Positions 26,256-36,244 of a stretch of 64,000 bases of DNA are shown piece after piece. Position 1 is the first letter of the stretch. Every line of letters begins with the position of its first letter. The position numbers and the translations under genes were made by a program. The notes under the pieces are model-generated. The model saw only the letters and a program-made list of their open reading frames with translations. It made no database searches and was not told where the DNA came from. This stretch comes from Sedimentitalea nanhaiensis DSM 24252. GTDB taxonomy: Bacteria > Pseudomonadota > Alphaproteobacteria > Rhodobacterales > Rhodobacteraceae. The stretch covers positions 3,736,065 to 3,800,064 of the forward strand of contig NZ_KI421509.1 in assembly GCF_000473225.1 (NCBI RefSeq), read 5' to 3'.

Positions 26256-26732
26256 ATGACGGACGACCCCGGCATGCCTGCGGTAAGGCGACTTGATCTG
26301 CCGCCTGTGTGGCTGGCGGCTTTTATCGTGCTGGCCTGGGTTCAGGCGCGGCTTCTCCCGCTGGGGCTGAGCCTGCGCAGCGGGGTGGTGGATCTGTTGG
26401 GGGGGCTGCTGGTGGGCGGTGGCATCGTTTTGATGGCGCTGGCCATTACCGAGTTCCGCCGCCACCATACCACCATAAATCCTCACAAGACCCCGGTCGC
26501 GCTGATCACCTCGGGGATTTACAAACGCAGCCGCAATCCGATCTATCTGGCCGATACGCTGATCCTTGCCGGGCTGATCCTGCGGTTTGACGCGGTGCTG
26601 TCGCTGCCGCTGGTGCCGATTTTTGTCTGGGTGATCGAGCGGCGCTTTGTCCTGCCCGAAGAGACCCGGCTGCGGCGTATTTTCCGAAAGGAATTTCACC
26701 GGTACGAAACAAAAGTGCGCAGATGGCTGTGA
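26256..26732 (+). CDS. Isoprenylcysteine carboxyl methyltransferase-like membrane protein
   Basis: A 158-residue integral membrane methyltransferase of the ICMT/PEMT-like family common in bacteria. Three or four membrane helices (LAAFIVLAWVQARLLPLG, LLGGLLVGGGIVLMALAI, ADTLILAGLILRF) lead to the conserved SGIYKRSRNPIYLAD and the C-terminal EETRLRRIFRKEFHRYETKVRRWL, which make the SAM site. The bacterial substrate is unknown. It follows the MBL gene by 28 bp and may be cotranscribed. Confidence 0.85.
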   Translation: MTDDPGMPAVRRLDLPPVWLAAFIVLAWVQARLLPLGLSLRSGVVDLLGGLLVGGGIVLMALAITEFRRHHTTINPHKTPVALITSGIYKRSRNPIYLADTLILAGLILRFDAVLSLPLVPIFVWVIERRFVLPEETRLRRIFRKEFHRYETKVRRWL

Positions 26733-26764
26733 AAGCGTAAACAATAGTATCGGGACCTCTCGGA

Positions 26765-26787
26765 GCGCTTGCGCAACCGCAAAGCGC
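26765..26787. repeat. Hairpin upstream of pntA
   Basis: GCGCTTGCG and CGCAAAGCGC pair with one bulged base around CAAC. It lies in the 122-bp gap between the methyltransferase gene and pntA, 68 bp before the pntA start. No T-run follows. It could be a terminator for the upstream gene or part of the pntA leader. Confidence 0.3.
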
Positions 26788-26854
26788 GCGGTAGGGAAAC
26801 ATCCACAAATTTGGCCAATTTGCACCCGACAAGGGTGAAGCAGGGGGATTGAGA

Positions 26855-28429
26855 TTGAAGATTGGGACGCCGAAAGAGATCCACGAGGGCGAACGCCGCG
26901 TGGCAATGACGCCCGATAGCGCGACTGCGCTGCAAAAGCTGGGTCACGAATGTGCCATCGAGACGGGTGCGGGACATGAGGCCGGGTTTTCTGACGCGGC
27001 CTATGAGGCGGCGGGGGTCGAGGTGGTCAAGACCGCCGCGGCGCTGTTCAAGGTTGCCGATGTCGTGGCCAAGGTGCGCCCGCCGACCGAAACCGAGGTC
27101 AAGCGGTTGCGCAAGGGCCAGACGCTGATTTCTTTCTTCTACCCCGGCTCCAACGACGAGCTGCTGGCGCAGGCCGCCGACAAGGGGGCCACGGTCGTCG
27201 CGATGGACATGGTGCCACGGATTTCGCGGGCGCAGAAGATGGATGCGCTGTCTTCGATGGCCAATATCGCCGGCTATCGCGCGGTGATCGAGGCGGGCAA
27301 CAACTTTGGCCGCTTTTTCACCGGGCAGGTGACGGCGGCGGGCAAGGTGCCCCCGGCCAAGGTGCTGGTGGTGGGGGCCGGTGTCGCCGGGCTGGCGGCG
27401 ATCGGAACCGCGACCAGCCTGGGCGCGATCACCTATGCGTTCGACGTGCGTCCCGAGGTGGCCGAACAGATCGAAAGCATGGGGGCCGAGTTCGTGTTCC
27501 TCGAGTTCGACGACAGCGAATTGCCCGATGGTGCGGCCACAGGCGGCTATGCGCCGCCGTCCAGCCCCGAGTTTCAGGCCAAACAGCTGGAGAAGTTCCG
27601 CGAGATCGCGCCTGACATCGACATCGTCATCACCACCGCGCTGATCCCGAACCGGCCGGCACCGGTGCTGTGGACCAGGGACATGGTCGAGGCGATGAAG
27701 CCCGGCAGCGTCATCATCGACCTGGCGGCCGAACGCGGCGGCAACTGTGAACTGACCGTGATGGACGAGAAAGTCGTGACCGACAACGGGGTTACGATCA
27801 TCGGCTATACCGATTTCCCGTCTCGGATGGCGGCGCAGTCTTCGACCCTGTATGCCACCAACATCCGCCACATGATGACCGACCTGACCCCGCAAAAGGA
27901 CGGCGTGATCTACCATAACATGGAAGATGACGTGATCCGCGGGGCCACGGTGACCCATGACAAAGAGGTTACCTTTCCGCCGCCGCCGCCCAAGATCCAG
28001 GCGATCGCGGCCAAGCCCAAGGAAAAACCCAAGGAGCTGACGCCGGACGAAAAGCGCGCCGCCGAAGTGGCCGCGTTCAAGGCGCAGACCAAGCAGCAGG
28101 TGACCCTGCTGGTGGTGGGTGCGGCGATATTGCTGGGGGTGGGGCTGGTGGCCCCGGCCAGCTTTATGCAGCATTTCATCGTGTTCGTTCTGGCGGTCTT
28201 TGTCGGCTTCCAGGTGATCTGGAATGTCAGCCACAGTCTGCATACGCCGTTGATGGCGGTGACCAACGCGATCAGTTCGATCATCATCCTCGGTGCGCTG
28301 ATGCAGATCGGGTCGGGCAGCTTTCTGGTGATTCTGCTGGCTGGGCTGTCCATTTTCATGGCCGGGATCAACATCTTTGGCGGCTTCCTCGTCACGCGGC
28401 GCATGCTTGCCATGTTCCAGAAATCGTAA
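26855..28429 (+). CDS. pntA: NAD(P) transhydrogenase subunit alpha
   Basis: The 524-residue alpha subunit of proton-translocating transhydrogenase, with NAD-binding domain I and the C-terminal membrane helices fused in one chain as in E. coli. Family marks: [19 protein letters not shown] at the start, NAD-binding [17 protein letters not shown] (about 168), [13 protein letters not shown], and four helices from about residue 415. There is no ATG: a TTG at 26855 with AGGGGG seven bases upstream gives the family-like N-terminus; another TTG at 26849 is too close to that site. Operon with pntB. Confidence 0.95.
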   Translation: MKIGTPKEIHEGERRVAMTPDSATALQKLGHECAIETGAGHEAGFSDAAYEAAGVEVVKTAAALFKVADVVAKVRPPTETEVKRLRKGQTLISFFYPGSNDELLAQAADKGATVVAMDMVPRISRAQKMDALSSMANIAGYRAVIEAGNNFGRFFTGQVTAAGKVPPAKVLVVGAGVAGLAAIGTATSLGAITYAFDVRPEVAEQIESMGAEFVFLEFDDSELPDGAATGGYAPPSSPEFQAKQLEKFREIAPDIDIVITTALIPNRPAPVLWTRDMVEAMKPGSVIIDLAAERGGNCELTVMDEKVVTDNGVTIIGYTDFPSRMAAQSSTLYATNIRHMMTDLTPQKDGVIYHNMEDDVIRGATVTHDKEVTFPPPPPKIQAIAAKPKEKPKELTPDEKRAAEVAAFKAQTKQQVTLLVVGAAILLGVGLVAPASFMQHFIVFVLAVFVGFQVIWNVSHSLHTPLMAVTNAISSIIILGALMQIGSGSFLVILLAGLSIFMAGINIFGGFLVTRRMLAMFQKS

Positions 28430-28441
28430 AGGACCGGAGCT

Positions 28442-29875
28442 ATGGAATTCGGATTCACGACGGCGGCCTATGTGGTCGCGGCTGTTCTCTTCATCCTGTC
28501 GCTTGGCGGTCTTTCGGGGCAGGAAAGCGCCAAGCGCGCGGTCTGGTATGGCATCGCGGGCATGGCGCTGGCCGTTATCGCCACGCTGATCGGACCGGGG
28601 TCGGGCCTGTGGCTGTTGTCGCTGCTGCTGATCGCGGGTGGCGGGACCATCGGATACGTGGTGGCGCAGCGGGTGCAGATGACCGAGATGCCACAGCTGG
28701 TGGCGGCAATGCATTCGCTGGTCGGTCTGGCGGCGGTGTTCGTCGGCCTGAACGCGCATATCGAACTGGGCAACGTGCTGGCCATGGGCCCCGAGGAGCG
28801 CGAGGCGCTGGACGGGTTTGCAGCGCTTCTGGCGCACAAGACCTCGGTTGAAATCTCGATCTTGCGGGTCGAGCTGTTCCTGGGCGTGTTCATCGGTGCG
28901 ATCACCTTTACTGGCTCGGTCATTGCTTACGGCAAACTGGCGGGCAAGGTGAACTCGACGGCGACCAAGCTGCCCGGCGGGCATGCGCTGAACGCGGGGG
29001 CTGCGGGCCTGTCGCTGATCTGCCTGATCTGGTATTTCAACACCGGGGGGGTGCTGCCGCTGATCCTGATGACGCTGGCGGCGCTGTTTATCGGCTATCA
29101 TCTGATCATGGGCATCGGCGGGGCCGACATGCCGGTGGTCGTTTCGATGCTCAACAGCTATTCCGGCTGGGCCGCTGCGGCGATCGGCTTTTCGCTCGGC
29201 AACGATCTTCTGATCGTGGTCGGGGCGCTGGTTGGCTCCTCCGGTGCGATCCTGTCCTATATCATGTGCAAGGCGATGAACCGTCACTTTGTCAGCGTGA
29301 TCCTGGGCGGATTCGGCGGAACCTCCGGTCCCCAGATGGAGGTCGAGGGCGAGCAGGTCGCCATCGAGGCCGACGGCGTTGCCTCGGCCCTGAACGATGC
29401 GGACAGTGTCATCATCATCCCGGGATACGGCATGGCGGTGGCGCAGGCGCAACAATCGGTCAGCGAACTGGTGCGCAAGCTGCGGGCCAAGGGCAAGAAC
29501 GTGCGTTTCGCGATCCACCCGGTTGCCGGGCGTCTGCCGGGACATATGAACGTGCTTCTGGCCGAGGCCAAGGTGCCCTATGACATTGTCCTGGAAATGG
29601 ACGAGATCAACGATGACTTTCCAAGCACGGATGTGGCTATCGTGATCGGGTCCAACGACATCGTGAACCCGGCGGCACAGGAAGACCCCAACAGCCCCAT
29701 CGCCGGGATGCCGGTACTGGAATGCTGGAAGGCGAAACAGGTGTTCGTGTCCAAGCGTGGGCAGGGCACCGGATACTCGGGCATCGAGAACCCGTTGTTC
29801 TTTAAAGAGAACACCCGCATGTTCTATGGCGACGCCAAGGCCAGCCTGGATAAACTGTTGCCGATGATCGACTGA
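28442..29875 (+). CDS. pntB: NAD(P) transhydrogenase subunit beta
   Basis: The 477-residue beta subunit, with about eight or nine membrane helices in the N-terminal 270 residues and the NADP-binding domain III at the C-terminus ([47 protein letters not shown]). With PntA it couples proton entry to hydride transfer from NADH to NADP in the inner membrane. It starts 12 bp after pntA with GGACCGGAG as a binding site and ends just before a clear terminator. Confidence 0.97.
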   Translation: MEFGFTTAAYVVAAVLFILSLGGLSGQESAKRAVWYGIAGMALAVIATLIGPGSGLWLLSLLLIAGGGTIGYVVAQRVQMTEMPQLVAAMHSLVGLAAVFVGLNAHIELGNVLAMGPEEREALDGFAALLAHKTSVEISILRVELFLGVFIGAITFTGSVIAYGKLAGKVNSTATKLPGGHALNAGAAGLSLICLIWYFNTGGVLPLILMTLAALFIGYHLIMGIGGADMPVVVSMLNSYSGWAAAAIGFSLGNDLLIVVGALVGSSGAILSYIMCKAMNRHFVSVILGGFGGTSGPQMEVEGEQVAIEADGVASALNDADSVIIIPGYGMAVAQAQQSVSELVRKLRAKGKNVRFAIHPVAGRLPGHMNVLLAEAKVPYDIVLEMDEINDDFPSTDVAIVIGSNDIVNPAAQEDPNSPIAGMPVLECWKAKQVFVSKRGQGTGYSGIENPLFFKENTRMFYGDAKASLDKLLPMID

Positions 29876-29896
29876 CACGCGGCGAATGCCGGGTCC

Positions 29897-29930
29897 GGGG
29901 CTCCGTCTGTTTTTCAGACGGGGCCTTTTT
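29897..29930 (+). terminator. Rho-independent terminator of pntAB
   Basis: Stem CCGTCTG/CAGACGG extended by GGGC/GGCC-type pairs, loop TTTTT, followed by CCTTTTT, 20 bp after the pntB stop. This is the best-formed intrinsic terminator in the window. Confidence 0.88.
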
Positions 29931-30046
29931 CATGTTGGATGCGATCGGTTCGGTATACGGCGGTATTCCGGTAAGGCATTGATTGAAAAGAAAACTTTTA
30001 ATATATTTGGAAGCGCGGTATACAGGTGCGTAAACGAGGACACCCA

Positions 30047-31327
30047 ATGCCGCCCATTCAGGACCATCCTTTACGTTACCGGCTTGCCAACGAGCTGCAC
30101 GCGCGCCCGTTTCCGGAAATGTCGGCCTCAAGCAGCGTGGTGCATATCGCGATCAAGCAACCTGCCGAGGCCGTCAGCCGGGATCGCGCGGTCGATCTGG
30201 CGCATCTGATCGATCTGCTGGATCGCCACGGCGCGCCCCACCCGCAGCCCGGAGCCACGCATTATTCGGGTCAGGTCGGCCGCCACGTGTTGAAATGGGA
30301 ACAGCATACCGAGTTTGTCACCTATACGGCCTATTCGGACAGCGTCAGTGCGCGCGCCTTTGATCCGACGGATTTTCAGGTCTTTCCAGGCGAATGGCTG
30401 GACAATGCGCCCGGTGAGCGGATCACATCGGCGATGTTGCGCATCGAGCCGCGCCCCGATGAGGCGTGGATAGACGCGGCCCTGCGCGAATGGTTCGTGC
30501 CCGAGAGCCTGGCGGTGGCCGAGGTGTTGGACGGAACGGCGGTGATCGGGGGCGATTTCCGCATCGATCCGGCGGGACATCTGCGGTTTGCGGTGTTTGT
30601 CGATCCCGCCACCGACCCGCGCCGCATCGGGCGCGTCGTGCAGCGGTTGTGCGAGATCGAAACCTATAAGGCAATGTCGATGCTGGGGTTTGCGCGGGTG
30701 CGGTCCCTGTCGGGACAGATCGCGGATCTGGACAACCAGCTGACCGAGCTGATGATCGAGATGACCGGTGACGAGACCGCCGCCGAGGTGACGTTGCCAC
30801 AGCTATTGGCGATCTCGGCCGAGCTGGAAACCATGGCCGCGCGGACCTCGTTCCGGTTTGGGGCCACGGGGGCCTACGAGGCGATTGTCAATCAGCGCAT
30901 CGCGGTGCTGCGCGAGGAGCGGTTTCAGGGGCGGCAGACCTTTGGCGAGTTCATGATGCGCCGGTACGAGCCGGCGATGCGCACGGTGAAATCCACCGAG
31001 ACCCGGTTGCAGGCGCTGGCCGACCGGGCGATCCGGGCGGGCGATCTGCTGCGTACACGGGTGGATGTGGAGCGCAGCGCCCAGAATCAGGCGCTGCTGG
31101 CCAGCATGGACCGCCGTGCCGATCTGCAATTGCGACTGCAACATACGGTCGAGGGGCTGTCGGTGGTGGCGATCAGCTACTACGCGGTGTCGCTGGCGGG
31201 GTATCTGCTGTACCCGATGACGGTGGCTGCCGGGATCAGCAAGGGGATGCTGACCGCGCTGATCACTCTGCCGGTTGTCGCGCTGGTTTGGCTTGCGATC
31301 CGGCGGATCCGGCGCAAGATAGGCTGA
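30047..31327 (+). CDS. DUF3422 membrane-anchored protein
   Basis: A 426-residue protein of the DUF3422 family. The conserved N-terminus HPLRYRLANELHARPFPEM is complete from the ATG at 30047, which has CGAGGA eight bases upstream; a GTG at 30026 is less likely. The body is soluble and largely helical with a long coiled region (about 195-350). The end carries two membrane helices (VVAISYYAVSLAGYLLYPM and GMLTALITLPVVALVWLAI) and a basic tail, so it should be an inner-membrane protein facing the cytosol. Function unknown. The AT-rich stretch just upstream probably holds its promoter. Confidence 0.88.
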   Translation: MPPIQDHPLRYRLANELHARPFPEMSASSSVVHIAIKQPAEAVSRDRAVDLAHLIDLLDRHGAPHPQPGATHYSGQVGRHVLKWEQHTEFVTYTAYSDSVSARAFDPTDFQVFPGEWLDNAPGERITSAMLRIEPRPDEAWIDAALREWFVPESLAVAEVLDGTAVIGGDFRIDPAGHLRFAVFVDPATDPRRIGRVVQRLCEIETYKAMSMLGFARVRSLSGQIADLDNQLTELMIEMTGDETAAEVTLPQLLAISAELETMAARTSFRFGATGAYEAIVNQRIAVLREERFQGRQTFGEFMMRRYEPAMRTVKSTETRLQALADRAIRAGDLLRTRVDVERSAQNQALLASMDRRADLQLRLQHTVEGLSVVAISYYAVSLAGYLLYPMTVAAGISKGMLTALITLPVVALVWLAIRRIRRKIG

Positions 31328-31407
31328 GCCTCGTTCAAACCCGATGACATGGCCGGTGTATTTTGGCAGTCTGTGGTGTGGCGCTCAGGCAGGAGGCACA
31401 AAAACAG

Positions 31408-32883
31408 GTGAAATCTCCGATCCGCGATACCGAAGGCCGATTTTCCGATTGGCAACAACTGGGACGGGGCAGCCTTGGCGAGACCTGGTCGGCGAGGGAT
31501 ATGCGCAGCGACCGGCGCGTCGTGGTCAAGGTGCGTCCCGATGTCGGGCTGAGCCGGGATTTGTGCCAGCGCGAAGCCGAGTTGGCGCGCAGGATGGTCA
31601 ATCGCCATCTGCAGAGGCTTATCGCCTTTCTGCCCGGAGACCCCGGTCCAGACGCCCTGATTTACGAATATGTCGAGGGCGAAAGTCTGAAGCATCGGCT
31701 GGCGTCCGGGCCGGTGACGCGGGACGCGGGTTTGCGCATGGCGCGCGATATACTGATCGGGCTGGCCTCGGCGCATGACAACGGCGTCGTGCATCGTGAC
31801 ATCAGCCCGGAAAACATCATTCTGTCCGATCACGGCGCGGTTCTCATCGATTTTGATGCGTTGGGCGGTCTGATCGAAGACAGCCAGATCGGCAAGACCA
31901 CTGTGGCGGGCGAATTTGCGGGCAAGCCGCTGTACATGTCGCCGGAACAGATCACCGGTGCGCCGCAAAGCGCGGCATCGGATATATGGGCGCTCGGCGC
32001 GGTTCTCTATGAGGCTGTGACCGGGCGGAGTTTTCGTCAGGGCGAATCGATTGCCGACCTTGTCCGCCAATATGCGGATGCATCGGATGTCAGCGCCGCG
32101 CCGGTTTCATTGCGTTTGCTGCTGGGCGACATGCTGGCGGCGGACCCGGCCCGGCGCCCGGATGCCAGCGGTGCCATCGCGAGGATCGATGCCTTGCTGC
32201 AAGATGCGTTGGGAACGGGCGATCCCATCGCGCCAGCAGCGCCCCAGATCGTTGCGGAGCGTCCTGTACCGCCTGCTCGGAGCCATGCGCCGCCGAAAGG
32301 TGGCGGCGGCCTGGCAAGGGCTGTGATTCCGGTGCTGGCGGTCGTGCTGATCATCGGCGGGCTTGTCCTCGGTGGCACCGTTTATCGGCTGGGTATCCTC
32401 AGCGCGTTTCGGGAACAGGGGTTCAGGACCCCGCATGTTCTGGGGGTTGCCCTGATCGCGGGGGGGGTGCTGCTGGTCCTGTCCAGCTTTTTCGTCGCGC
32501 GGGTCGTGCGGAACAAGGCGCAGCGCGCGGATGTGGCGTTGCCGTTTCGGGCGCTGGACCTGATCAACGCGCCGGATGCGCGGGACCGGTTGACCGAAAC
32601 CATCTGCCTGAGGATCGATGCCTATCGGGAACTGGCGGGCAAACCGTCTGAAGACCTGCTGTCGGTGACCATGGTCGCACTGGCGAATGAATATGCCGAA
32701 GCCCAAACCGCGGACGACCGGCTGCGCGCACTGGGGATGCTGAATGAGCTGCATGCCAAGGTCGGGCGGTCGCTCAGGCCGTGGTGGATGAACTATGAAA
32801 CACTGATCGCGCGGGCGCTGGCCCTGACGACGCTTGTGGCCGGGGTGGTCACGGCTGTGGAAGGCCTGCGCCGCCTGTTCTGA
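31408..32883 (+). CDS. Membrane-bound Ser/Thr protein kinase-like protein with DFD motif
   Basis: A 491-residue Hanks-type kinase. The GTG at 31408 with AGGAGG 11 bases upstream was taken as start. Seen in order: glycine loop LGRGSLGETWSA (19-30), Lys41 in VVVKV, HRDISPEN (129-136), DFD at 148-150 where DFG is usual, SPEQ and DIWALGAVLYE. A Pro-rich linker then leads to membrane helices near 308-330 and 350-372, a soluble helical domain, and a last hydrophobic segment. Catalytic Lys and HRD Asp are kept, so activity is possible despite DFD. No phosphatase or FHA partner is adjacent. Targets unknown. Confidence 0.87.
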   Translation: MKSPIRDTEGRFSDWQQLGRGSLGETWSARDMRSDRRVVVKVRPDVGLSRDLCQREAELARRMVNRHLQRLIAFLPGDPGPDALIYEYVEGESLKHRLASGPVTRDAGLRMARDILIGLASAHDNGVVHRDISPENIILSDHGAVLIDFDALGGLIEDSQIGKTTVAGEFAGKPLYMSPEQITGAPQSAASDIWALGAVLYEAVTGRSFRQGESIADLVRQYADASDVSAAPVSLRLLLGDMLAADPARRPDASGAIARIDALLQDALGTGDPIAPAAPQIVAERPVPPARSHAPPKGGGGLARAVIPVLAVVLIIGGLVLGGTVYRLGILSAFREQGFRTPHVLGVALIAGGVLLVLSSFFVARVVRNKAQRADVALPFRALDLINAPDARDRLTETICLRIDAYRELAGKPSEDLLSVTMVALANEYAEAQTADDRLRALGMLNELHAKVGRSLRPWWMNYETLIARALALTTLVAGVVTAVEGLRRLF

Positions 32884-32901
32884 CAGACGACGCGCGGGGT
32901 G

Positions 32902-33960
32902 TCATTCTGCGGGGCTGAGGGCCACGCCCGCGCTTGCGGACGAGCGGCCCAGCAGCGCATTCAGTGTCACGGCCCCGACGGCGATGGACAGGACCGCCAG
33001 CAGCGCGGCAAAGCTGAGGGTCGGTACGCCGGACAGGCCCGCGCCCACGGTGCAGCCTCCGGCCAGCACGCCGCCGACGCCCATCAGGGCCGCGCCGCTC
33101 AGGTAACGTCCGGTTTGGCGCGGGCTGTCAAAGCTCTGCCATTGGAAGGTGCCGAACAGCAGCGAAGCGGTCAGCGCGCCCAGCAGAACACCGCCGACCA
33201 GGCCGGTGCCGAACCCGGCGGGGATGGAGGAGGACGCGATGGCAAAGAACAGGGTTTCCGCCGAGGGAGAGGTGAACGACAGGCTTTCCATCGCGATCGG
33301 GTCGAATTCGTCCAGCAGCACATAACCGGTGCCGACCCAGGCGAGCGGCACCAGGAGGCCGATCAGCGCCGCCATCAGCACCGCACCGATGCCGTTGCCC
33401 GACCGAGCGGCCCAGGCCAATGCAGCCACCGCGATCAGCCCGGCCCACAGCAGCGCTCCGCCGGGCAGGGCGGCCAGCGACACGGTTTCACCCAGTGGCA
33501 CGGTCACCGTGCCAAGGGCCACGCGCAGCGGCGCCAGAACCCCCTTGAGCGTTGCATGGGCGATGACGGCAAAGACCAGCAGCACCAGCAGCGCCCGCAG
33601 GTTGCCAGAGCCGCCAAGGACCGTCAGGCGAGAGACACATCCGCGAGTCAGCACCATGCCCGCGCCAAACAGCAGCCCGCCCAGGACGATGGCCAAAAGC
33701 GGCAGATCGGCGGCCATGAAGCGGTGCGTGCCAAAGTCGATCAGACCCATTGCGACGGCAATCTGCGTGCCCAGCACGGCCACGGCCAGCGCGGTCAGCC
33801 AGACACCGGCGGCAGCGCGGCGGTCTTCACCCACCAGCGCGCGGCGGAAACAGAATTTTGTGCGCTCGGCGAAAAAGCCGAACAGAATGCCCAGGGCCAG
33901 CGCCAATAGAACGCTGACCTGGCGCGCCGTGGTGTCTTCGAAGCCGAATGTCTCGAACAT
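32902..33960 (-). CDS. YeeE/YedE family sulfur-compound transporter
   Basis: A 352-residue inner-membrane protein with about nine hydrophobic segments. The two pseudo-repeats of the YeeE/YedE (TsuA-like) family each carry a conserved Cys: AERTKFCFRRALVGEDRR near the N-terminus, VLTRGCVSRLTVLGGSGN in the middle and LAGGCTVGAGLSG near the end. Studied members take up thiosulfate. A TusA-type partner is not seen next to it. It may relate to the sulfur operon at 6-8 kb, which is only an inference. The gap 33961-34171 on its upstream side shows no gene. Confidence 0.9.
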   Translation of the reverse strand: MFETFGFEDTTARQVSVLLALALGILFGFFAERTKFCFRRALVGEDRRAAAGVWLTALAVAVLGTQIAVAMGLIDFGTHRFMAADLPLLAIVLGGLLFGAGMVLTRGCVSRLTVLGGSGNLRALLVLLVFAVIAHATLKGVLAPLRVALGTVTVPLGETVSLAALPGGALLWAGLIAVAALAWAARSGNGIGAVLMAALIGLLVPLAWVGTGYVLLDEFDPIAMESLSFTSPSAETLFFAIASSSIPAGFGTGLVGGVLLGALTASLLFGTFQWQSFDSPRQTGRYLSGAALMGVGGVLAGGCTVGAGLSGVPTLSFAALLAVLSIAVGAVTLNALLGRSSASAGVALSPAE

Positions 33961-34171
33961 GGTTGATCCCCCGCAGATCCGGAATAATGTTCCAGATTGC
34001 GCGGCTGACCTGGGCTTTCAAGGGGCAGAGACGCTGGCGGCCGGGTGTTTTGGGGGACGTATGTTCCGGACCGAGGGGGCGGGCGATCCGATCGTTCCGG
34101 ACCGGGTCGCGCCGGCGGGTCGATCGCTCTGAACGGCCTGCGCAAAGGGCGGGACCGTTCTTATTTACGCC

Positions 34172-35158
34172 TCAGCGCCCGCGAATGCGCGGGTCCAGGG
34201 CGTCGCGCAGCCCGTCGCCCAGATAGTTCACGCTGAGCACGGTCAGCGAAATCGCCACGCCGGGCCAGATCACCCGTTCGGGATATTGTTGCAGATAGTC
34301 GGTGCCGTCGAACAAAAGCCGCCCCCAGGTGGGGAAGTCGGGTGGAAAGCCCAGGCCGAGGAAGGATAGCGCACTTTCGGTGATGATCGCCGTGGCAATG
34401 CCCAGGGTGGCCGAAACCATGATCGGCGACAGCACATTGGGCAGGATGTGACGGGTGATCATCTTGGTATTGGTGGTGCCGATGCTGCGTGCGGCCAGCA
34501 CGAATTCGCGTTCCTTCAGGGCCAGCACGTCGCCGCGCACGATGCGGGCGGTGGGCATCCAGCTGGTGATGCCGATGGCACAGACGATCAGGATGAAGAT
34601 ACCCTGTTCGGGTCCGAACGCCGCATTGAGCGGTTCGCGGAACAGCAGCATCATCACCAGCAGCAGGGGCAGCAGGGGCAAGGCCAGGAACAGGTCGGTC
34701 AGACGCATCAGGGGGCCGTCAAGGCGGCGGAAGAACCCGGCGGTGACACCAACGAACGAGCCCAGGAACAGCGCCAGAAGCATCGCGGTTATGCCGACGG
34801 AAACCGAAGTCTGTCCGCCGGCCATCATCCGGGCCATGATGTCGCGACCCAGTTGATCGGTGCCAAAGGGATGCGACAGGTTGGGGCCCTGGTTGCGGGC
34901 GCGGATATCGATATGGGTCGGATCTATCGACCATACCAGGGGGCCAAGGAAGACACCGGCGACGATGAGGACAAAAATGATCCCGCCCCACAGCGCGCCC
35001 TTGTGGGTCTTGAACTGATCCCAGACGTCGAGCCATTGGCTGCGCGGTGGCCTGTCGGGATGGGGGCCGCTGCCCAGCGGCGCGGTGTGATCGTGCGCGA
35101 TTATGGCCGCGACGGTGTCGACCGGATCACTCGCAGGGTCGTGGCGCGGTTCAGTCAT
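34172..35158 (-). CDS. Peptide-type ABC transporter permease (DppC-like)
   Basis: A 328-residue inner-membrane permease. It has the OppC/DppC N-terminal segment (WLDVWDQFKTHKGALWGGII), the IDIRARNQGPNLSHPFGTDQLGRDI signature, and the EAA-type loop FVLAARSIGTTNTKMITRHILPN. The ATG at 35158 was chosen: GAGGA sits seven bases ahead, and it overlaps the DppB-like stop by eight bases. It forms the transport channel with the DppB-like protein; the binding protein is the first gene and the ATPase is divergent. Confidence 0.93.
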   Translation of the reverse strand: MTEPRHDPASDPVDTVAAIIAHDHTAPLGSGPHPDRPPRSQWLDVWDQFKTHKGALWGGIIFVLIVAGVFLGPLVWSIDPTHIDIRARNQGPNLSHPFGTDQLGRDIMARMMAGGQTSVSVGITAMLLALFLGSFVGVTAGFFRRLDGPLMRLTDLFLALPLLPLLLVMMLLFREPLNAAFGPEQGIFILIVCAIGITSWMPTARIVRGDVLALKEREFVLAARSIGTTNTKMITRHILPNVLSPIMVSATLGIATAIITESALSFLGLGFPPDFPTWGRLLFDGTDYLQQYPERVIWPGVAISLTVLSVNYLGDGLRDALDPRIRGR

Positions 35159-36158
35159 AGCGGATCCTCGGGTCCAGAATGCCATACAGAACGTCGGCGA
35201 TCAGGTTGAACAGCACGATCAGGATGGCAAAGATAAAGGCCAGCGTCTGCACCATCGGCAGGTCGTTGGCCTGAATCGCGCCGATCAGCAGCTGGCCGAT
35301 ACCGTTCACCTTGAACACCTGTTCAGTGATGATGGCACCGCCAAAGATGGCCGGAACACCCAGGGCGATGACCGTGACCACCGGGATCATCGAGTTGCGC
35401 AGCACATGCAGCATGACCACGGTGTATTCGCCCAGCCCCTTGGCGCGGGCGGTGCGCACGTAGTCCTGATTGAGATTGTCCAGCATGGATGCGCGCATGA
35501 AGCGGCTGATCTGGGCGGTGATTTGCAGCGCCAGCACCATGACCGGCATGATCATCTGTTGCAGTTGCAGCATGAAGCTGTCCCAATCCACCACCTTGAG
35601 CGTGGTGTCATAGATCGACGGGAACCAGCCCAGATTGACCGAGAAGATCACGATCACCAGCACGCCGGAGAAAAACGGCGGCACCGAAAACCCGACCATG
35701 GACACGAACGTGCCCAGCTGGTCGAACCACGAATATTGCCGGTAGGCCGAATAGATGCCGATGGGCAGGGCGATCAGGATGGCGACCACATAGGCCGTGC
35801 CGACGACCCACAGGGTTTGCGGGATGCGCTGAACCACGATGTCCATGACCGGGCTGCGGGTCTGCCAGCTGATTACCCGCAGCTTGCCTTCGGCAAAATG
35901 GGTGCCGAAGATATGATCGAACAGCACCTGCGGTTCGATCCAGTAGAATTGCACGATCCATTTCCAGAACCGGATATAGGCGGGTTCGCCCAGTCCCAGC
36001 GCCAGGCGCATCTTTTCCTTGACCTCGGGGGGTACCGTCAGGGGCACCTGCGCCATGGGATCGCCCGGTGCCAGTTCCAGCAGCAGGAAGATCACCAATG
36101 CGATGAACAAAAGGGTCGGGACGGCCAGCACCAGACGCCGGATCGTGAATGTCAGCAT
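35151..36158 (-). CDS. Peptide-type ABC transporter permease (DppB-like)
   Basis: A 335-residue permease with six membrane helices. The N-terminus MLTFTIRRLVLAVPTLLFIALVIF and the EAA loop YVRTARAKGLGEYTVVMLHVLRN are typical of DppB/OppB. A fairly long periplasmic segment (residues about 35-95) follows the first helix, as in this family. It lies between the binding protein and DppC-like genes; the 86-bp gap from the binding protein contains a 13-bp hairpin that probably lowers permease expression relative to the binding protein. Confidence 0.94.
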   Translation of the reverse strand: MLTFTIRRLVLAVPTLLFIALVIFLLLELAPGDPMAQVPLTVPPEVKEKMRLALGLGEPAYIRFWKWIVQFYWIEPQVLFDHIFGTHFAEGKLRVISWQTRSPVMDIVVQRIPQTLWVVGTAYVVAILIALPIGIYSAYRQYSWFDQLGTFVSMVGFSVPPFFSGVLVIVIFSVNLGWFPSIYDTTLKVVDWDSFMLQLQQMIMPVMVLALQITAQISRFMRASMLDNLNQDYVRTARAKGLGEYTVVMLHVLRNSMIPVVTVIALGVPAIFGGAIITEQVFKVNGIGQLLIGAIQANDLPMVQTLAFIFAILIVLFNLIADVLYGILDPRIRYD

Positions 36159-36202
36159 TCAGAAAGCCTCTGCTCGTCTGTCATCAACAGGGTCGAACCC
36201 AA

Positions 36203-36229
36203 CGCGCCCCGGACCGGGTCCGGGGCGCG
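36203..36229 (-). terminator. 13-bp GC-rich hairpin within the ABC operon
   Basis: CGCGCCCCGGACC (36203-36215) and GGTCCGGGGCGCG (36217-36229) are exact inverted copies with one base between them. It follows the binding-protein stop by 16 bp on the transcribed strand, with no T-run. Such intercistronic hairpins protect the 3' end of the abundant binding-protein mRNA or attenuate read-through; that role is inferred. Confidence 0.6.
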
Positions 36230-36244
36230 CGGTATCAGGCAGGT

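Noticed and set aside
26696..29878. A 1060-codon open frame antisense to pntAB
   Set aside because: It mirrors two unmistakable transhydrogenase genes; the His/Arg-rich translation is typical of antisense frames in GC-rich DNA.
31408..32883. Kinase as part of an anti-phage system
   Set aside because: It lies among housekeeping genes with normal base composition and no nuclease, helicase or mobile genes nearby.
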